In this document: piece after piece, positions 24,907 through 33,520 of the stretch
Numbering within the stretch: position 1 is the first letter of the stretch
Layout: every line of letters begins with the position of its first letter
NCBI GenBank assembly: GCA_015296065.1
Contig: DVDU01000201.1
Span: forward strand, 1 to 64,000
Origin: Oscillatoriaceae cyanobacterium M33_DOE_052
GTDB taxonomy: Bacteria > Cyanobacteriota > Cyanobacteriia > Cyanobacteriales > Laspinemataceae
Direction of reading: 5' to 3'
Length of the DNA: 64,000 bases
The notes under the pieces: model-generated
Databases searched by the model: none
What the model was told of the DNA's origin: nothing
Seen by the model: only the letters and a program-made list of their open reading frames with translations
Made by a program: the position numbers and the translations under genes

Positions 24907-26064
24907 ATGACAGTATTTTTCGAGAGTTTATTTAATGGGATAAGCATCGGAGCGGTTTTATTAATCGCCGCTTTGGGCTTAGGAATTGTCTTTGGCATTA
25001 TGGGCGTGATTAACCTAGCTCATGGCGAATTAATGATGCTAGGAGCCTATACCACATTTCTCGTCCAAAATGCCTTTAAAGCCTTGGGAGAACCTTGGTT
25101 TAGCGGCTATATTATTGTCGCCATACCCGTGGCGTTTCTAGTAGCAGCAGCAGCAGGGTTGGCTCTAGAACGAGGCGTAATTCGCTATCTCTACGGTCGC
25201 CCCTTAGAAACCCTGCTGGCTACCTGGGGGGTGAGTTTAATTCTCCAACAGTTTGTCCGCCAGGTTAGTTGGGTAATGTGCATTCAAATTATCTTATTTT
25301 GTCTGCTATTTTTTGGCGGCTTGTGGGTGATGAAGCGGCGGCCAGATTTTGAGCGGATGCGGCAGTGGGCGATGGTAGTAATATTACCTCTAGCGGCAGG
25401 TATTGCCTTAGTCTGTGGGACGATTTTAGGGCAAATATTTAAATTAGCCGTTACCAAACCTTGGTTTGGGGCGCAGGGTGTAGATGTAACTGCACCGGGA
25501 TGGCTGCGTGGCGGGTTGCCCTTGGGCAGTTTTCAATTACCTTTTGTGCGGTTATTTATTATCGCCTTGACTATCATTTGTGTGGTGGGAATTTACCTAT
25601 TTTTGTTAAAATCTCCCTGGGGTTTGCGCATTCGTGCCGTTACCCAAAATCGGAGTATGAGTGCTTGTTTGGGCATTCCCACGCAAAAAGTAGATGCTTT
25701 GACATTTGCCCTAGGTTCTGGTTTAGCAGGAATTGCCGGTTGTGCCATTAGTTTACTCGGTTCCGTGGGACCAAATACGGGACAAAACTATATTGTAGAT
25801 GCGTTTATGGTGGTGGTAGTGGGTGGCGTCGGCAAAATTGTGGGCACTGTGGTGGCAGCACTTGCTATTGGCCTCGTCAACTACATCATTGGTTCTGGTA
25901 TCCTCGCCTTAATGGTATCCCCCGGTAATCCTCTGTTTGATTTCTTGACATTTTTTGCCACTACGAGTATGGCCAGAGTGATGGTATTTGCATTAATCAT
26001 CATCTTCCTGCAATTACGTCCGGCGGGACTGTTCCCCCAAAAAGGACGCACCGTAGATGCCTAG
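24907..26064 (+). CDS. urtB: urea ABC transporter permease UrtB
   Basis: A 385-residue inner-membrane permease of the LivH type. GIVFGIMGVINLAHGELMML is the characteristic N-terminal motif, and LGSGLAGIAGCAISLLGSVG precedes the last helices. It pairs with UrtC to form the membrane channel. Residues about 130-200 carry extra hydrophobic and charged sequence compared with minimal LivH proteins, as is usual for UrtB. It is 98 bp downstream of urtA. Confidence 0.94.
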   Translation: MTVFFESLFNGISIGAVLLIAALGLGIVFGIMGVINLAHGELMMLGAYTTFLVQNAFKALGEPWFSGYIIVAIPVAFLVAAAAGLALERGVIRYLYGRPLETLLATWGVSLILQQFVRQVSWVMCIQIILFCLLFFGGLWVMKRRPDFERMRQWAMVVILPLAAGIALVCGTILGQIFKLAVTKPWFGAQGVDVTAPGWLRGGLPLGSFQLPFVRLFIIALTIICVVGIYLFLLKSPWGLRIRAVTQNRSMSACLGIPTQKVDALTFALGSGLAGIAGCAISLLGSVGPNTGQNYIVDAFMVVVVGGVGKIVGTVVAALAIGLVNYIIGSGILALMVSPGNPLFDFLTFFATTSMARVMVFALIIIFLQLRPAGLFPQKGRTVDA

Positions 26065-26109
26065 ACATCAGTGGGTTGATGTGCCAATTACAAAAGCGGG
26101 GGTCTAGAT

Positions 26110-27321
26110 ATGAAACCAAATAAAATTGCCGATGATGCCACAGCTCTCCCTCCCTGGGAGCAACTATGGGCAAAAATTTATACTTTTTCGCAACAGCAAC
26201 CGCGCTGGTTTGAGATTTCTCTGGTGGGGGGAGCTGCCCTCTTCTTAATCGTCATTATGCCCCTGCTGCTGTCAGATTTTCGCCTGGACTTGCTGCAACG
26301 GTATTTAGCCTTAGCCATAGTCGCTTTGGGCATCGATTTAATTTGGGGTTATACGGGGATGCTGAGTTTGGGACATGGCATCTTTTTTGCCCTGGGTGGC
26401 TACGCGATCGCCATGCACATCAAACTACAAATTCCCGCCACCGCCAGCAACCAACTCCCCGAATTTATGAACCTCTACGGCGTGACCAAACTCCCCTGGT
26501 TTTGGCACCCCTTTGATTCCTTTCCCCTCACCATTATTGCCGTCTTCCTCATCCCCGCCATTCTCGCCGCCTTTCTGGGATACCTCGTATTCCGCAACCG
26601 CATCCGAGGCGTTTATTTCTCCATCCTCACCCAAGCCGCCACGATCGTCTTTTTTAACTTCTTCAACGGTCAGCAAAAACTCTTCAACGGCACCAACGGA
26701 CTCACCGACTTTCAAACCATCTTAGGTTTCCCCATTTCCGACAATAAAACCCAATACGGATTTTACATCATCACCGTCCTCCTCTTAGTCGGTGGCTACG
26801 CACTTTGTCGGTGGCTCACCACCGGACGATTTGGCCGCCTGCTCGTCGCCATTCGCGATGATGAAACCCGCGTGCGCTTCTCCGGTTACGACCCCACCGG
26901 ATATAAAGTATTAGTATTTGCCATTTCCGCCGCCTTAGCCGGAATAGGTGGCGCCATGTTTACCCTGCGTACCGGTATTATTTCCCCCAGAGCAATGGAT
27001 ATTGCCTTCTCCATAGAAATGGTGATTTGGGTCGCCGTGGGCGGACGCGCCACCTTAGTCGGAGCCATACTGGGCGCCTTATTAGTCAATTATGGCAAAA
27101 GCCTATTCAGCGAAAAATTTCCCGATATTTGGCTATTTTTCCAAGGTGCTATGTTCTTAATTGTGGTTTTGGTACTGCCCAATGGGATTATCGGCTGGTT
27201 GCGTACCGAAGGGATTGATTTATTCCGCAAAATCATCCGGCGTCCCCGCTATGTCGCCACCTATCCCCAATTAGAAGAAGACCCAGAAATCCAGCGGGAG
27301 CGGGAAACTTTGGAACCTTAG
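26110..27321 (+). CDS. urtC: urea ABC transporter permease UrtC
   Basis: A 403-residue LivM-type permease, the second half of the urea channel. The segments LIWGYTGMLSLGHGIFFALG and VFAISAALAGIGGAMFTLRT are typical. The C-terminal cytoplasmic tail is charged (EEDPEIQRERETLEP). The N-terminal 40 residues are soluble and variable. It follows urtB by 45 bp. Confidence 0.94.
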   Translation: MKPNKIADDATALPPWEQLWAKIYTFSQQQPRWFEISLVGGAALFLIVIMPLLLSDFRLDLLQRYLALAIVALGIDLIWGYTGMLSLGHGIFFALGGYAIAMHIKLQIPATASNQLPEFMNLYGVTKLPWFWHPFDSFPLTIIAVFLIPAILAAFLGYLVFRNRIRGVYFSILTQAATIVFFNFFNGQQKLFNGTNGLTDFQTILGFPISDNKTQYGFYIITVLLLVGGYALCRWLTTGRFGRLLVAIRDDETRVRFSGYDPTGYKVLVFAISAALAGIGGAMFTLRTGIISPRAMDIAFSIEMVIWVAVGGRATLVGAILGALLVNYGKSLFSEKFPDIWLFFQGAMFLIVVLVLPNGIIGWLRTEGIDLFRKIIRRPRYVATYPQLEEDPEIQRERETLEP

Positions 27322-27360
27322 AATTGAACCGCCATTAATCCATATTTGCCGAGGTTATCC

Positions 27361-28119
27361 GTGAACGGAAAAATATTAGAAATTCAAAATTTAACTGTTA
27401 GTTTTGATGGCTTTAACGCCCTCAACAACTTAACATTTAGTATGAATACCGGTGAGTTGCGGGTGATTATTGGCCCCAATGGGGCGGGCAAAACCACATT
27501 TCTCGATGTCATCACCGGCAAAGTCAAACCAACCAAAGGCAGAGTTTTATTTAAAGGGCGGAATTTGCGGAAATTTTCCGAACATCAAATCGCTCGGTTT
27601 GGGGTGGGGCGGAAATTTCAGACACCGCGAGTTTACCTGAACCTCACCCCACGGGAAAATTTAGAGTTATCCTGCAATCGGCAAAAAAATGTATTCGCTA
27701 CTCTGTTAAAACCTACCCCCTCTGGGGAACGCCAAACCGTCAAGAGTTTGTTAGAAACCATCGGTTTAACCGCCAAAGCTGATATTTTATCAGGATTGCT
27801 CTCTCATGGAGAAAAGCAATGGCTGGAAATTGGGATGCTAGTGGCGCAATCTCCCGATTTATTGCTGGTGGATGAACCTGTCGCCGGGTTGACCGATGAA
27901 GAAACCATGTTAACCGGTGAATTGTTGATATCCTTAGCCGAAAGTCATTCGATTATTGTGATTGAACACGATATGGAATTCGTGCGGCAAATTGCCCGGA
28001 CGGTGACGGTATTGCATGAGGGTTCGGTATTGTGCGAAGGCAATATTGAGCAGGTGCAAAGTGACCCGCGAGTTATCCAGGTGTATTTGGGCAGTACCTC
28101 GGAAGAAGCCGCGCATTAA
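27361..28119 (+). CDS. urtD: urea ABC transporter ATP-binding protein UrtD
   Basis: A 252-residue LivG-type ATPase powering urea import. Walker A GPNGAGKTTFLD, signature LSHGEKQWLEIGMLV (SHGEKQ is normal for UrtD) and Walker B LLLVDEPVAGLTDEE, with the H-loop VIEHDMEF. I chose the GTG at 27361 because GAGG lies 7 bases upstream; a TTG five codons earlier is possible but overlaps that ribosome-binding site. It is followed by a dispersed repeat before urtE. Confidence 0.93.
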   Translation: MNGKILEIQNLTVSFDGFNALNNLTFSMNTGELRVIIGPNGAGKTTFLDVITGKVKPTKGRVLFKGRNLRKFSEHQIARFGVGRKFQTPRVYLNLTPRENLELSCNRQKNVFATLLKPTPSGERQTVKSLLETIGLTAKADILSGLLSHGEKQWLEIGMLVAQSPDLLLVDEPVAGLTDEETMLTGELLISLAESHSIIVIEHDMEFVRQIARTVTVLHEGSVLCEGNIEQVQSDPRVIQVYLGSTSEEAAH

Positions 28120-28135
28120 GCATATGTATCTCCCA

Positions 28136-28246
28136 GAAACCGGGTTTCTCAACGAGATATCTCGTACCAGGAGGGAAATTCTCCGCAGAAACCCGGTTTC
28201 TTCTCCAAATGACCAGGGACAAATGACCAATGACCAGGGACAAATT
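28136..28246. repeat. ~66-bp inverted-repeat element plus GACAAATGAC units between urtD and urtE
   Basis: Arms GAAACCGGGTTTCT (28136-28149) and AGAAACCCGGTTTCT (28187-28201) span 66 bp. Then come AAATGACCAGGGACAAATGA and similar units up to 28246, placing AGGGA 6 bases before an ATG at 28247. The element sits inside the urt operon, so it is probably transcribed. Confidence 0.85.
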
Positions 28247-28303
28247 ATGAACTCAATTAATCAAACCGAATCACCAACGATTAAAGATGGCGGCACGAAT
28301 TTG

Positions 28304-29002
28304 ATGCTGCAAGTATCGGGTTTAAATGTCTATTATGGGGAAAGTCATATTTTGCGGGATGTGGATTTGAGCGTACCTGTAGGGAAAATGGTATGCCTCA
28401 TTGGCCGCAATGGCGTGGGGAAAACCACGATGTTAAAAACCATTATGGGTCTAATTCCCCCCCGACGAGGGCAAATTTATTTAGCTGGGGAACCGATTGG
28501 AAATAAATCTCCCGATGTGCGGGCGAAAATGGGGATTGGTTATGTGCCTCAAGGACGGGAAATCATTCCGCGCTTGACGGTGAAAGAAAATCTATTATTG
28601 GGATTAGAAGCTCGGCCAAAACGTCCGAAAACTCTGGCGATTCCTGATGAAATTTTCGAGCTATTCCCGGTGTTGCAAAAGATGTTAAACCGGATGGGGG
28701 GAGATTTGAGCGGCGGACAGCAGCAACAATTGGCGATCGCCCGGGCTCTCATGGGTCAACCCCGCTTACTCGTCCTCGATGAACCCACCGAAGGCATCCA
28801 ACCTTCGATTATCCTAGAAATCGAAGCTGCAGTTAAGCGCATTATCCAATCAACCGGCATTTCCGTGCTGTTAGTAGAACAACACTTGCACTTTGTTCGG
28901 GAAGCTGATTGGTATTATGCCATGCAAAAAGGTGGTATTGTTGCCTCTGGAGCTACCAGCGAACTCAGCAATGAAACTATCCAGCGGTTTCTCGCAGTTT
29001 AA
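28304..29002 (+). CDS. urtE: urea ABC transporter ATP-binding protein UrtE
   Basis: A 232-residue LivF-type ATPase, the second nucleotide-binding subunit of the urea importer. Walker A GRNGVGKTTMLKTI, signature LSGGQQQQLAIARAL, Walker B LLVLDEPTEGIQPS and H-loop LLVEQHLHF. The chosen start MLQVSGLNVYYG matches the usual family N-terminus and length. An ATG 19 codons earlier (28247, MNSINQTES) has a better AGGGA motif, but that motif and its surroundings are repeat DNA, so the longer form may be a recent addition. Confidence 0.92.
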   Translation: MLQVSGLNVYYGESHILRDVDLSVPVGKMVCLIGRNGVGKTTMLKTIMGLIPPRRGQIYLAGEPIGNKSPDVRAKMGIGYVPQGREIIPRLTVKENLLLGLEARPKRPKTLAIPDEIFELFPVLQKMLNRMGGDLSGGQQQQLAIARALMGQPRLLVLDEPTEGIQPSIILEIEAAVKRIIQSTGISVLLVEQHLHFVREADWYYAMQKGGIVASGATSELSNETIQRFLAV

Positions 29003-29040
29003 TATCATTTTTTCCCTCTATTTCTGCAGTCAAGGTGCCC

Positions 29041-29904
29041 ATGAATCCCACTAATCTAGCCCCATCTAGCCCGCCATCGGCTTGGCATGGTAGTTTAGAA
29101 TTAGTTTATGCTAGCAAAGGTGGTGGCACCTACATCACCCACAAAAAAGCCACCGCCCCCCTGAAATTACAGCGACCATTTTATCCGGAAGGGGAAGAAT
29201 GTTGCCATAGCGTTATCCTGCATACGGCTGGGGGAATCGTTGGCGGCGATCGTCTTTCCCAATCCATTCACCTAGAGCCAAACGCTCATGCCTTAATCAC
29301 CACCGCCGCCGCCGCCAAAATATATCGCAGTAATGGCCAAACCGCCCATCAAGATATTAACATAAAAATTGACTCCGGCGCCCACTTAGAATGGTTGCCC
29401 CAAGAAAATATCATATTTAATAGCGCCATATATCGCCAAAATCTGCATATAGAATTAGCCCCCACAGCCCATATCTTACTATGGGAAATCCACCGATTTG
29501 GCCGCAGTGCCAGAGGTGAGAAATTTCACCAAGGAAATTGGCGCGGTGACACGGAAATTTGGCAACAGGGAATTCCTTTATGGATTGACAGGCAAAAACT
29601 CCGAGGGAGCGAAGAAACCTTCGCCAGTCCCCACGCTTTAGGTGGTTTCCCCATTGTCGCCACCCTTGCTTGGTTAGGTGAACCCGTCACCTCCGAACTC
29701 ATCGCCGAAGCGAGACAATTATGGGAGCAAGTTTCCCCTACAACTGGCCAAGCAGGAGTGACGCGCCTGCCCAATGGCTTATTATGTAGATATCGTGGCC
29801 ATTCCACCCCAGAGGTGCGACAATGGTTTATTGAAGTGTGGCAGCTCCTCCGCCGATCGGTTTGGGGACGCCCCATCTGTTTGCCCCGAGTATGGCCTCT
29901 GTAA
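29041..29904 (+). CDS. ureD: urease accessory protein UreD
   Basis: A 287-residue scaffold that binds apourease and recruits UreF and UreG for nickel insertion. GSLELVYASKGGGTYITHKK, HTAGGIVGGDRLS and LITTAAAAKIYRS are family hallmarks, and WLPQENIIFNSA is the conserved core strand. The ATG at 29041 follows AAGG by 5 bases; a GTG two codons upstream is less likely. Downstream, instead of ureA, comes a toxin-antitoxin pair after 16 bp. Confidence 0.93.
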   Translation: MNPTNLAPSSPPSAWHGSLELVYASKGGGTYITHKKATAPLKLQRPFYPEGEECCHSVILHTAGGIVGGDRLSQSIHLEPNAHALITTAAAAKIYRSNGQTAHQDINIKIDSGAHLEWLPQENIIFNSAIYRQNLHIELAPTAHILLWEIHRFGRSARGEKFHQGNWRGDTEIWQQGIPLWIDRQKLRGSEETFASPHALGGFPIVATLAWLGEPVTSELIAEARQLWEQVSPTTGQAGVTRLPNGLLCRYRGHSTPEVRQWFIEVWQLLRRSVWGRPICLPRVWPL

Positions 29905-29920
29905 CTAGGAGGAAAATCCC

Positions 29921-30232
29921 ATGAAACTCAACCAACTACCAGTAAAAATTCCCCTTGACAAAATCGCTGAATTCTGCCAAAACAACCAAATCCAAAAACT
30001 ATCCCTATTCGGTTCTGTGCTACGGGATGATTTTTCCCCAGCCAGTGATATTGATATTCTGGTAGAATTTATGCCGGAGAAGAGAATTGGTTATTTTGGC
30101 CTAGTTGGTTTGGAAATGGACCTTACGGATATGCTAGGACGCAAAGTCGATTTGCGCACGCCAGCAGAACTCAGCCGCTATTTTCGCCAAAAGGTACTCG
30201 ATTCTGCGGAGGTGATTTATGTTTATCGATAA
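29921..30232 (+). CDS. mntA: MntA-like minimal nucleotidyltransferase antitoxin
   Basis: A 103-residue nucleotidyltransferase of the MNT family. The catalytic signature GSVLRDDFSPASDID is an exact GSX10DXD (about residues 32-46). In characterised pairs, MntA inactivates the HepT toxin by adding AMP residues to a tyrosine in its active site. AGGAGG lies upstream of the ATG. Its 3' end overlaps hepT by 14 bp. Finding it inside a urease gene cluster is unusual. Confidence 0.9.
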   Translation: MKLNQLPVKIPLDKIAEFCQNNQIQKLSLFGSVLRDDFSPASDIDILVEFMPEKRIGYFGLVGLEMDLTDMLGRKVDLRTPAELSRYFRQKVLDSAEVIYVYR

Positions 30233-30566
30233 CCGCACTCGGATGCTTCATATACTTGATGCTGCCAGAGATGCAGTTTCATTTGCTGAAAATCGCACCA
30301 GAAATGACCTAGACACAGACAAAATGTTGTCCTTAGCACTGGTTCGATGTTTGGAAATTATCGGTGAGGCTTCTTCCCGCATTGCTAAACAGCGGCGGGA
30401 CGAATTATCCCATATCGAATGGTCGAAAATGGTTGGGATGAGAAATAGAATGATTCATGCCTATTTTGATATAGACTTAGATATTGTTTGGGATACGGTG
30501 ACTATGGATTTGCCTGTAATCATCGCCCAATTAGAAGAAATTATCCAATCAGAACCGGAGGGATAA
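30219..30566 (+). CDS. hepT: HepT-like toxin (HEPN RNase, DUF86)
   Basis: A 115-residue HEPN-domain RNase toxin. The catalytic RX4HXY motif is intact as RNRMIHAY (about residues 71-78). GGAGG lies 5 bases before the ATG, inside mntA. The stop codon is 2 bp before the ureA start, and ureA's ribosome-binding sequence GGAGGGATAAGG is formed by the hepT 3' end. The toxin is therefore likely co-transcribed and coupled with urease structural genes. Confidence 0.9.
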   Translation: MFIDNRTRMLHILDAARDAVSFAENRTRNDLDTDKMLSLALVRCLEIIGEASSRIAKQRRDELSHIEWSKMVGMRNRMIHAYFDIDLDIVWDTVTMDLPVIIAQLEEIIQSEPEG

Positions 30567-30568
30567 GG

Positions 30569-30871
30569 ATGCAGCTTTCACCCCAGGAAAAAGATAAATT
30601 GCTGATTTTTACGGCGGCGTTACTGGCGGAACGGCGCAAAAATCGTGGTTTAAAGTTAAATTACCCGGAAGCGGTGGCATATATTTCGGCTGGCATTCTG
30701 GAAGGGGCGAGAGATGGTCGAACTGTGGCGGATTTAATGAGCTATGGGACGACTTTACTCACGCGGGATGAGGTGATGGAGGGAGTGGCGGAAATGGTGA
30801 CGGAAGTGCAGGTAGAAGCCACTTTTCCTGATGGTACTAAATTGGTGACGGTGCATAATCCGATTCAGTAA
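30569..30871 (+). CDS. ureA: urease subunit gamma UreA
   Basis: The 100-residue gamma subunit of urease. [20 protein letters not shown] and [20 protein letters not shown] are diagnostic, and VTVHNPI ends the protein. The start at 30569 gives the standard length and follows AAGG closely. Expression is probably coupled to hepT upstream. Confidence 0.96.
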   Translation: MQLSPQEKDKLLIFTAALLAERRKNRGLKLNYPEAVAYISAGILEGARDGRTVADLMSYGTTLLTRDEVMEGVAEMVTEVQVEATFPDGTKLVTVHNPIQ

Positions 30872-30884
30872 TAGGAGTAAATTG

Positions 30885-31208
30885 ATGATTCCGGGAGAAA
30901 TTATCTATCAAGCGGGTGATATTGAGTTAAATGCAGGACGGGAAACGGTGCGGGTGCGGGTGGCAAATACGGGCGATCGTCCGATTCAAGTAGGCTCCCA
31001 CTTTCACTTTTATGAAGTGAACGCCGCTTTAACTTTCGAGCGGGAGCGGGCTCTAGGAATGCACCTAAATATCCCCGCCGGAACTGCAGTGCGGTTTGAG
31101 CCGGGAGATGAAAGAGAGGTGGAATTAGTCCCCTTTGTAGGCAGTCGCCAAGTGTATGGCTTTAACGGCTTAATTAATGGCTCTTTAGACGGGAAAGGCG
31201 GAAATTAA
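30885..31208 (+). CDS. ureB: urease subunit beta UreB
   Basis: The 107-residue beta subunit of urease, with [36 protein letters not shown] and [15 protein letters not shown] 30885 follows TAGGAG by 6 bases and gives the standard N-terminus. It assembles with UreA and UreC as the cytosolic apoenzyme trimer. Confidence 0.96.
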   Translation: MIPGEIIYQAGDIELNAGRETVRVRVANTGDRPIQVGSHFHFYEVNAALTFERERALGMHLNIPAGTAVRFEPGDEREVELVPFVGSRQVYGFNGLINGSLDGKGGN

Positions 31209-31249
31209 GGGCAATTTAAACAGCATTTATCAAAACGGAGGAACAGCCG

Positions 31250-32974
31250 ATGAGTTATAGAATGGATCGCCGCGCCTATGGGGAGACTTATGGTCCGACG
31301 GTGGGCGATCGCGTCCGCCTCGCCGATACCGAATTATTCATTGAAATCGAACAAGACTTCACCACCTATGGCGATGAGGTAAAATTTGGCGGCGGTAAAG
31401 TTATCCGCGATGGGATGGGACAATCTCCCATTGCTAATGAGGCGGGAGCTGTGGATTTAGTCATTACCAATGCGGTAATATTAGATTGGTGGGGAATTGT
31501 GAAAGCTGATGTGGGGATTAAAGATGGGAAAATCTTTAAAATCGGCAAAGCGGGCAATCCTTACATTCAGGATAATGTAGATATTATTATCGGTCCGGGA
31601 ACAGAAGCGATCGCCGGAGAAGGCTGCATCCTCACCGCAGGCGGAATTGATGCCCACATTCATTTTATTTGTCCCCAACAAATAGAAGTAGCCATCGCCT
31701 CTGGAATTACCACCATGATTGGCGGCGGTACTGGCCCCGCCACTGGCACTAATGCCACCACTTGCACCCCCGGACCTTGGAATATTTATCGGATGTTACA
31801 AGCCGCCGATGCTTTCCCAGTTAACCTCGGTTTTCTCGGTAAAGGTAACAGCAGTCAAACCCCCGCACTTATAGAACAAGTGCGAGCCGGAGTGATGGGT
31901 TTAAAGCTCCATGAAGACTGGGGAACCACACCCGCCACGATTGATACTTGTCTCGCCGTCGCGGAAGAGTACGATATTCAAGTGGCCATTCACACCGACA
32001 CCCTCAATGAAGCTGGGTTCGTAGAACAGACGATCGCCGCGTTTAAAAACCGCACCATCCACACTTATCATACGGAAGGTGCAGGCGGGGGACACGCCCC
32101 AGATATTATCAAAGTTTGTGGCCAAAGCAACGTGCTGCCTTCTTCCACCAACCCCACCCGTCCTTACACCGTCAACACCTTAGAAGAACATCTGGATATG
32201 CTGATGGTTTGCCACCACCTAGACCGCAGTATTCCTGAAGATGTGGCCTTTGCCGAATCGCGCATCCGCCGGGAGACGATCGCCGCCGAAGATATTTTAC
32301 ATGACTTGGGGGCGTTTAGTATGATTTCCTCCGATTCCCAGGCGATGGGACGAGTGGGAGAAACCATTATTCGCACCTGGCAAACCGCCCATAAAATGAA
32401 AGTGCAGCGCGGATTTTTGTCGCCACCAGATAGCAGCGGCGGCCACAGTGAAAATGATAATTTCCGAGCGCGGCGATATATTGCCAAATATACGATTAAT
32501 CCGGCAATTACACATGGAATTGCCAACTATGTGGGTTCCATTGAACCAGGGAAACTCGCCGACTTATGTTTATGGCGTCCCGCCTTTTTCGGTGTCAAAC
32601 CCGAACTGGTGATTAAAGGCGGCGCGATCGCTTACGCCCAAATGGGAGACGCTAACGCCAGCATTCCCACCCCCCAACCCATCCATAGTCAGCCCATGTT
32701 TGGCAGTTTTGGCGGCGCTCGTACCGCCACATCCCTTACTTTCCTGTCTCAAGCAGCAATTCAACTAGATATTTCTACTCAACTGAAACTGCAAAAAACC
32801 GCCGTTGCTGTATCTGATACTCGGAACCTCAGCAAACAGGATATGAAATTAAATCATGCCCTGCCCGTTGTGGAAGTGGATCCGGAAACCTACGAAGTGC
32901 GAGCCGATGGTGAGCTACTGACCTGCGAACCCGCCACCACATTACCCCTGGCCCAGCGCTATTTTCTGTTTTAA
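31250..32974 (+). CDS. ureC: urease subunit alpha UreC (catalytic)
   Basis: The 574-residue catalytic subunit, which hydrolyses urea to ammonia and carbamate at a dinuclear nickel site. The metal-binding [12 protein letters not shown], the carbamylated lysine in [10 protein letters not shown] and the flap [22 protein letters not shown] are intact. GGAGG lies 8 bases before the ATG. Full length and no missing residue were noticed, so the enzyme should be functional. Two stem-loops follow the stop codon. Confidence 0.97.
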   Translation: MSYRMDRRAYGETYGPTVGDRVRLADTELFIEIEQDFTTYGDEVKFGGGKVIRDGMGQSPIANEAGAVDLVITNAVILDWWGIVKADVGIKDGKIFKIGKAGNPYIQDNVDIIIGPGTEAIAGEGCILTAGGIDAHIHFICPQQIEVAIASGITTMIGGGTGPATGTNATTCTPGPWNIYRMLQAADAFPVNLGFLGKGNSSQTPALIEQVRAGVMGLKLHEDWGTTPATIDTCLAVAEEYDIQVAIHTDTLNEAGFVEQTIAAFKNRTIHTYHTEGAGGGHAPDIIKVCGQSNVLPSSTNPTRPYTVNTLEEHLDMLMVCHHLDRSIPEDVAFAESRIRRETIAAEDILHDLGAFSMISSDSQAMGRVGETIIRTWQTAHKMKVQRGFLSPPDSSGGHSENDNFRARRYIAKYTINPAITHGIANYVGSIEPGKLADLCLWRPAFFGVKPELVIKGGAIAYAQMGDANASIPTPQPIHSQPMFGSFGGARTATSLTFLSQAAIQLDISTQLKLQKTAVAVSDTRNLSKQDMKLNHALPVVEVDPETYEVRADGELLTCEPATTLPLAQRYFLF

Positions 32975-33010
32975 GCTCATCATTGGGGGGCGACATCCTA
33001 CATATTTCTT

Positions 33011-33078
33011 GTCAGGGCGATTCATCGGTTGCCCTGACCCCCCAAAAAAATGTGGCTGTACTTTTCGTCAGTACAGCC
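33011..33078. terminator. two stem-loops between convergent ureC and a small gene
   Basis: GTCAGGGC/GCCCTGAC (33011-33018 with 33031-33038) and GGCTGTAC/GTACAGCC (33054-33061 with 33071-33078) form two hairpins. On the minus strand the second is followed by seven T residues (33044-33050), a good intrinsic terminator for the small gene. The first probably helps end the urease transcript. Confidence 0.75.
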
Positions 33079-33127
33079 CTCCTGAGTTAACATTGCGTTA
33101 ATAATTGTAACTTTTTTGTGAATTGTT

Positions 33128-33322
33128 TTAATTCCCAGCTTGCTGAGATTTTTGGCAAATTTGCAAATCATCGGGATCCACATAGTGGCAAACCGCATCA
33201 TCTACGCAAATCAATGCCCAACCGGAATTATCGATCCCCATCAGCTTGTAAGCCGCTTGCTGTACGAAAAAGCCCTTGTGATTGCGGGTGGAGGGTTTGA
33301 CGTTCACGTTTTCAATAGACAT
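33128..33322 (-). CDS. small conserved-looking protein of unknown function
   Basis: A 64-residue protein, not recognised. It has a good ribosome-binding site (AAGGAG 10 bases before the ATG) and an intrinsic terminator after it, so it is a real gene. The sequence is rich in short polar segments with two cysteines near the C-terminal half (ICVDDAVCHYVDPDDL). No signal peptide or membrane segment is seen. Confidence 0.7.
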   Translation of the reverse strand: MSIENVNVKPSTRNHKGFFVQQAAYKLMGIDNSGWALICVDDAVCHYVDPDDLQICQKSQQAGN

Positions 33323-33520
33323 TTTTACTTAGCTCCTTAAAATCAGAAAATACGTTGCCGAATAGCCGTAAGCTCAGCTAATCCTTTATTGAAAATCGAT
33401 TGTACCATGAAAAACCCTCAAATACTTGTTAACTTTTATAAATTTATGTTGCGACAAATCACAAATCAAGAGACAGGGAAGGACAAGAGCCCCAAAAAAA
33501 TCGGGGATCTTGACCAGGGA

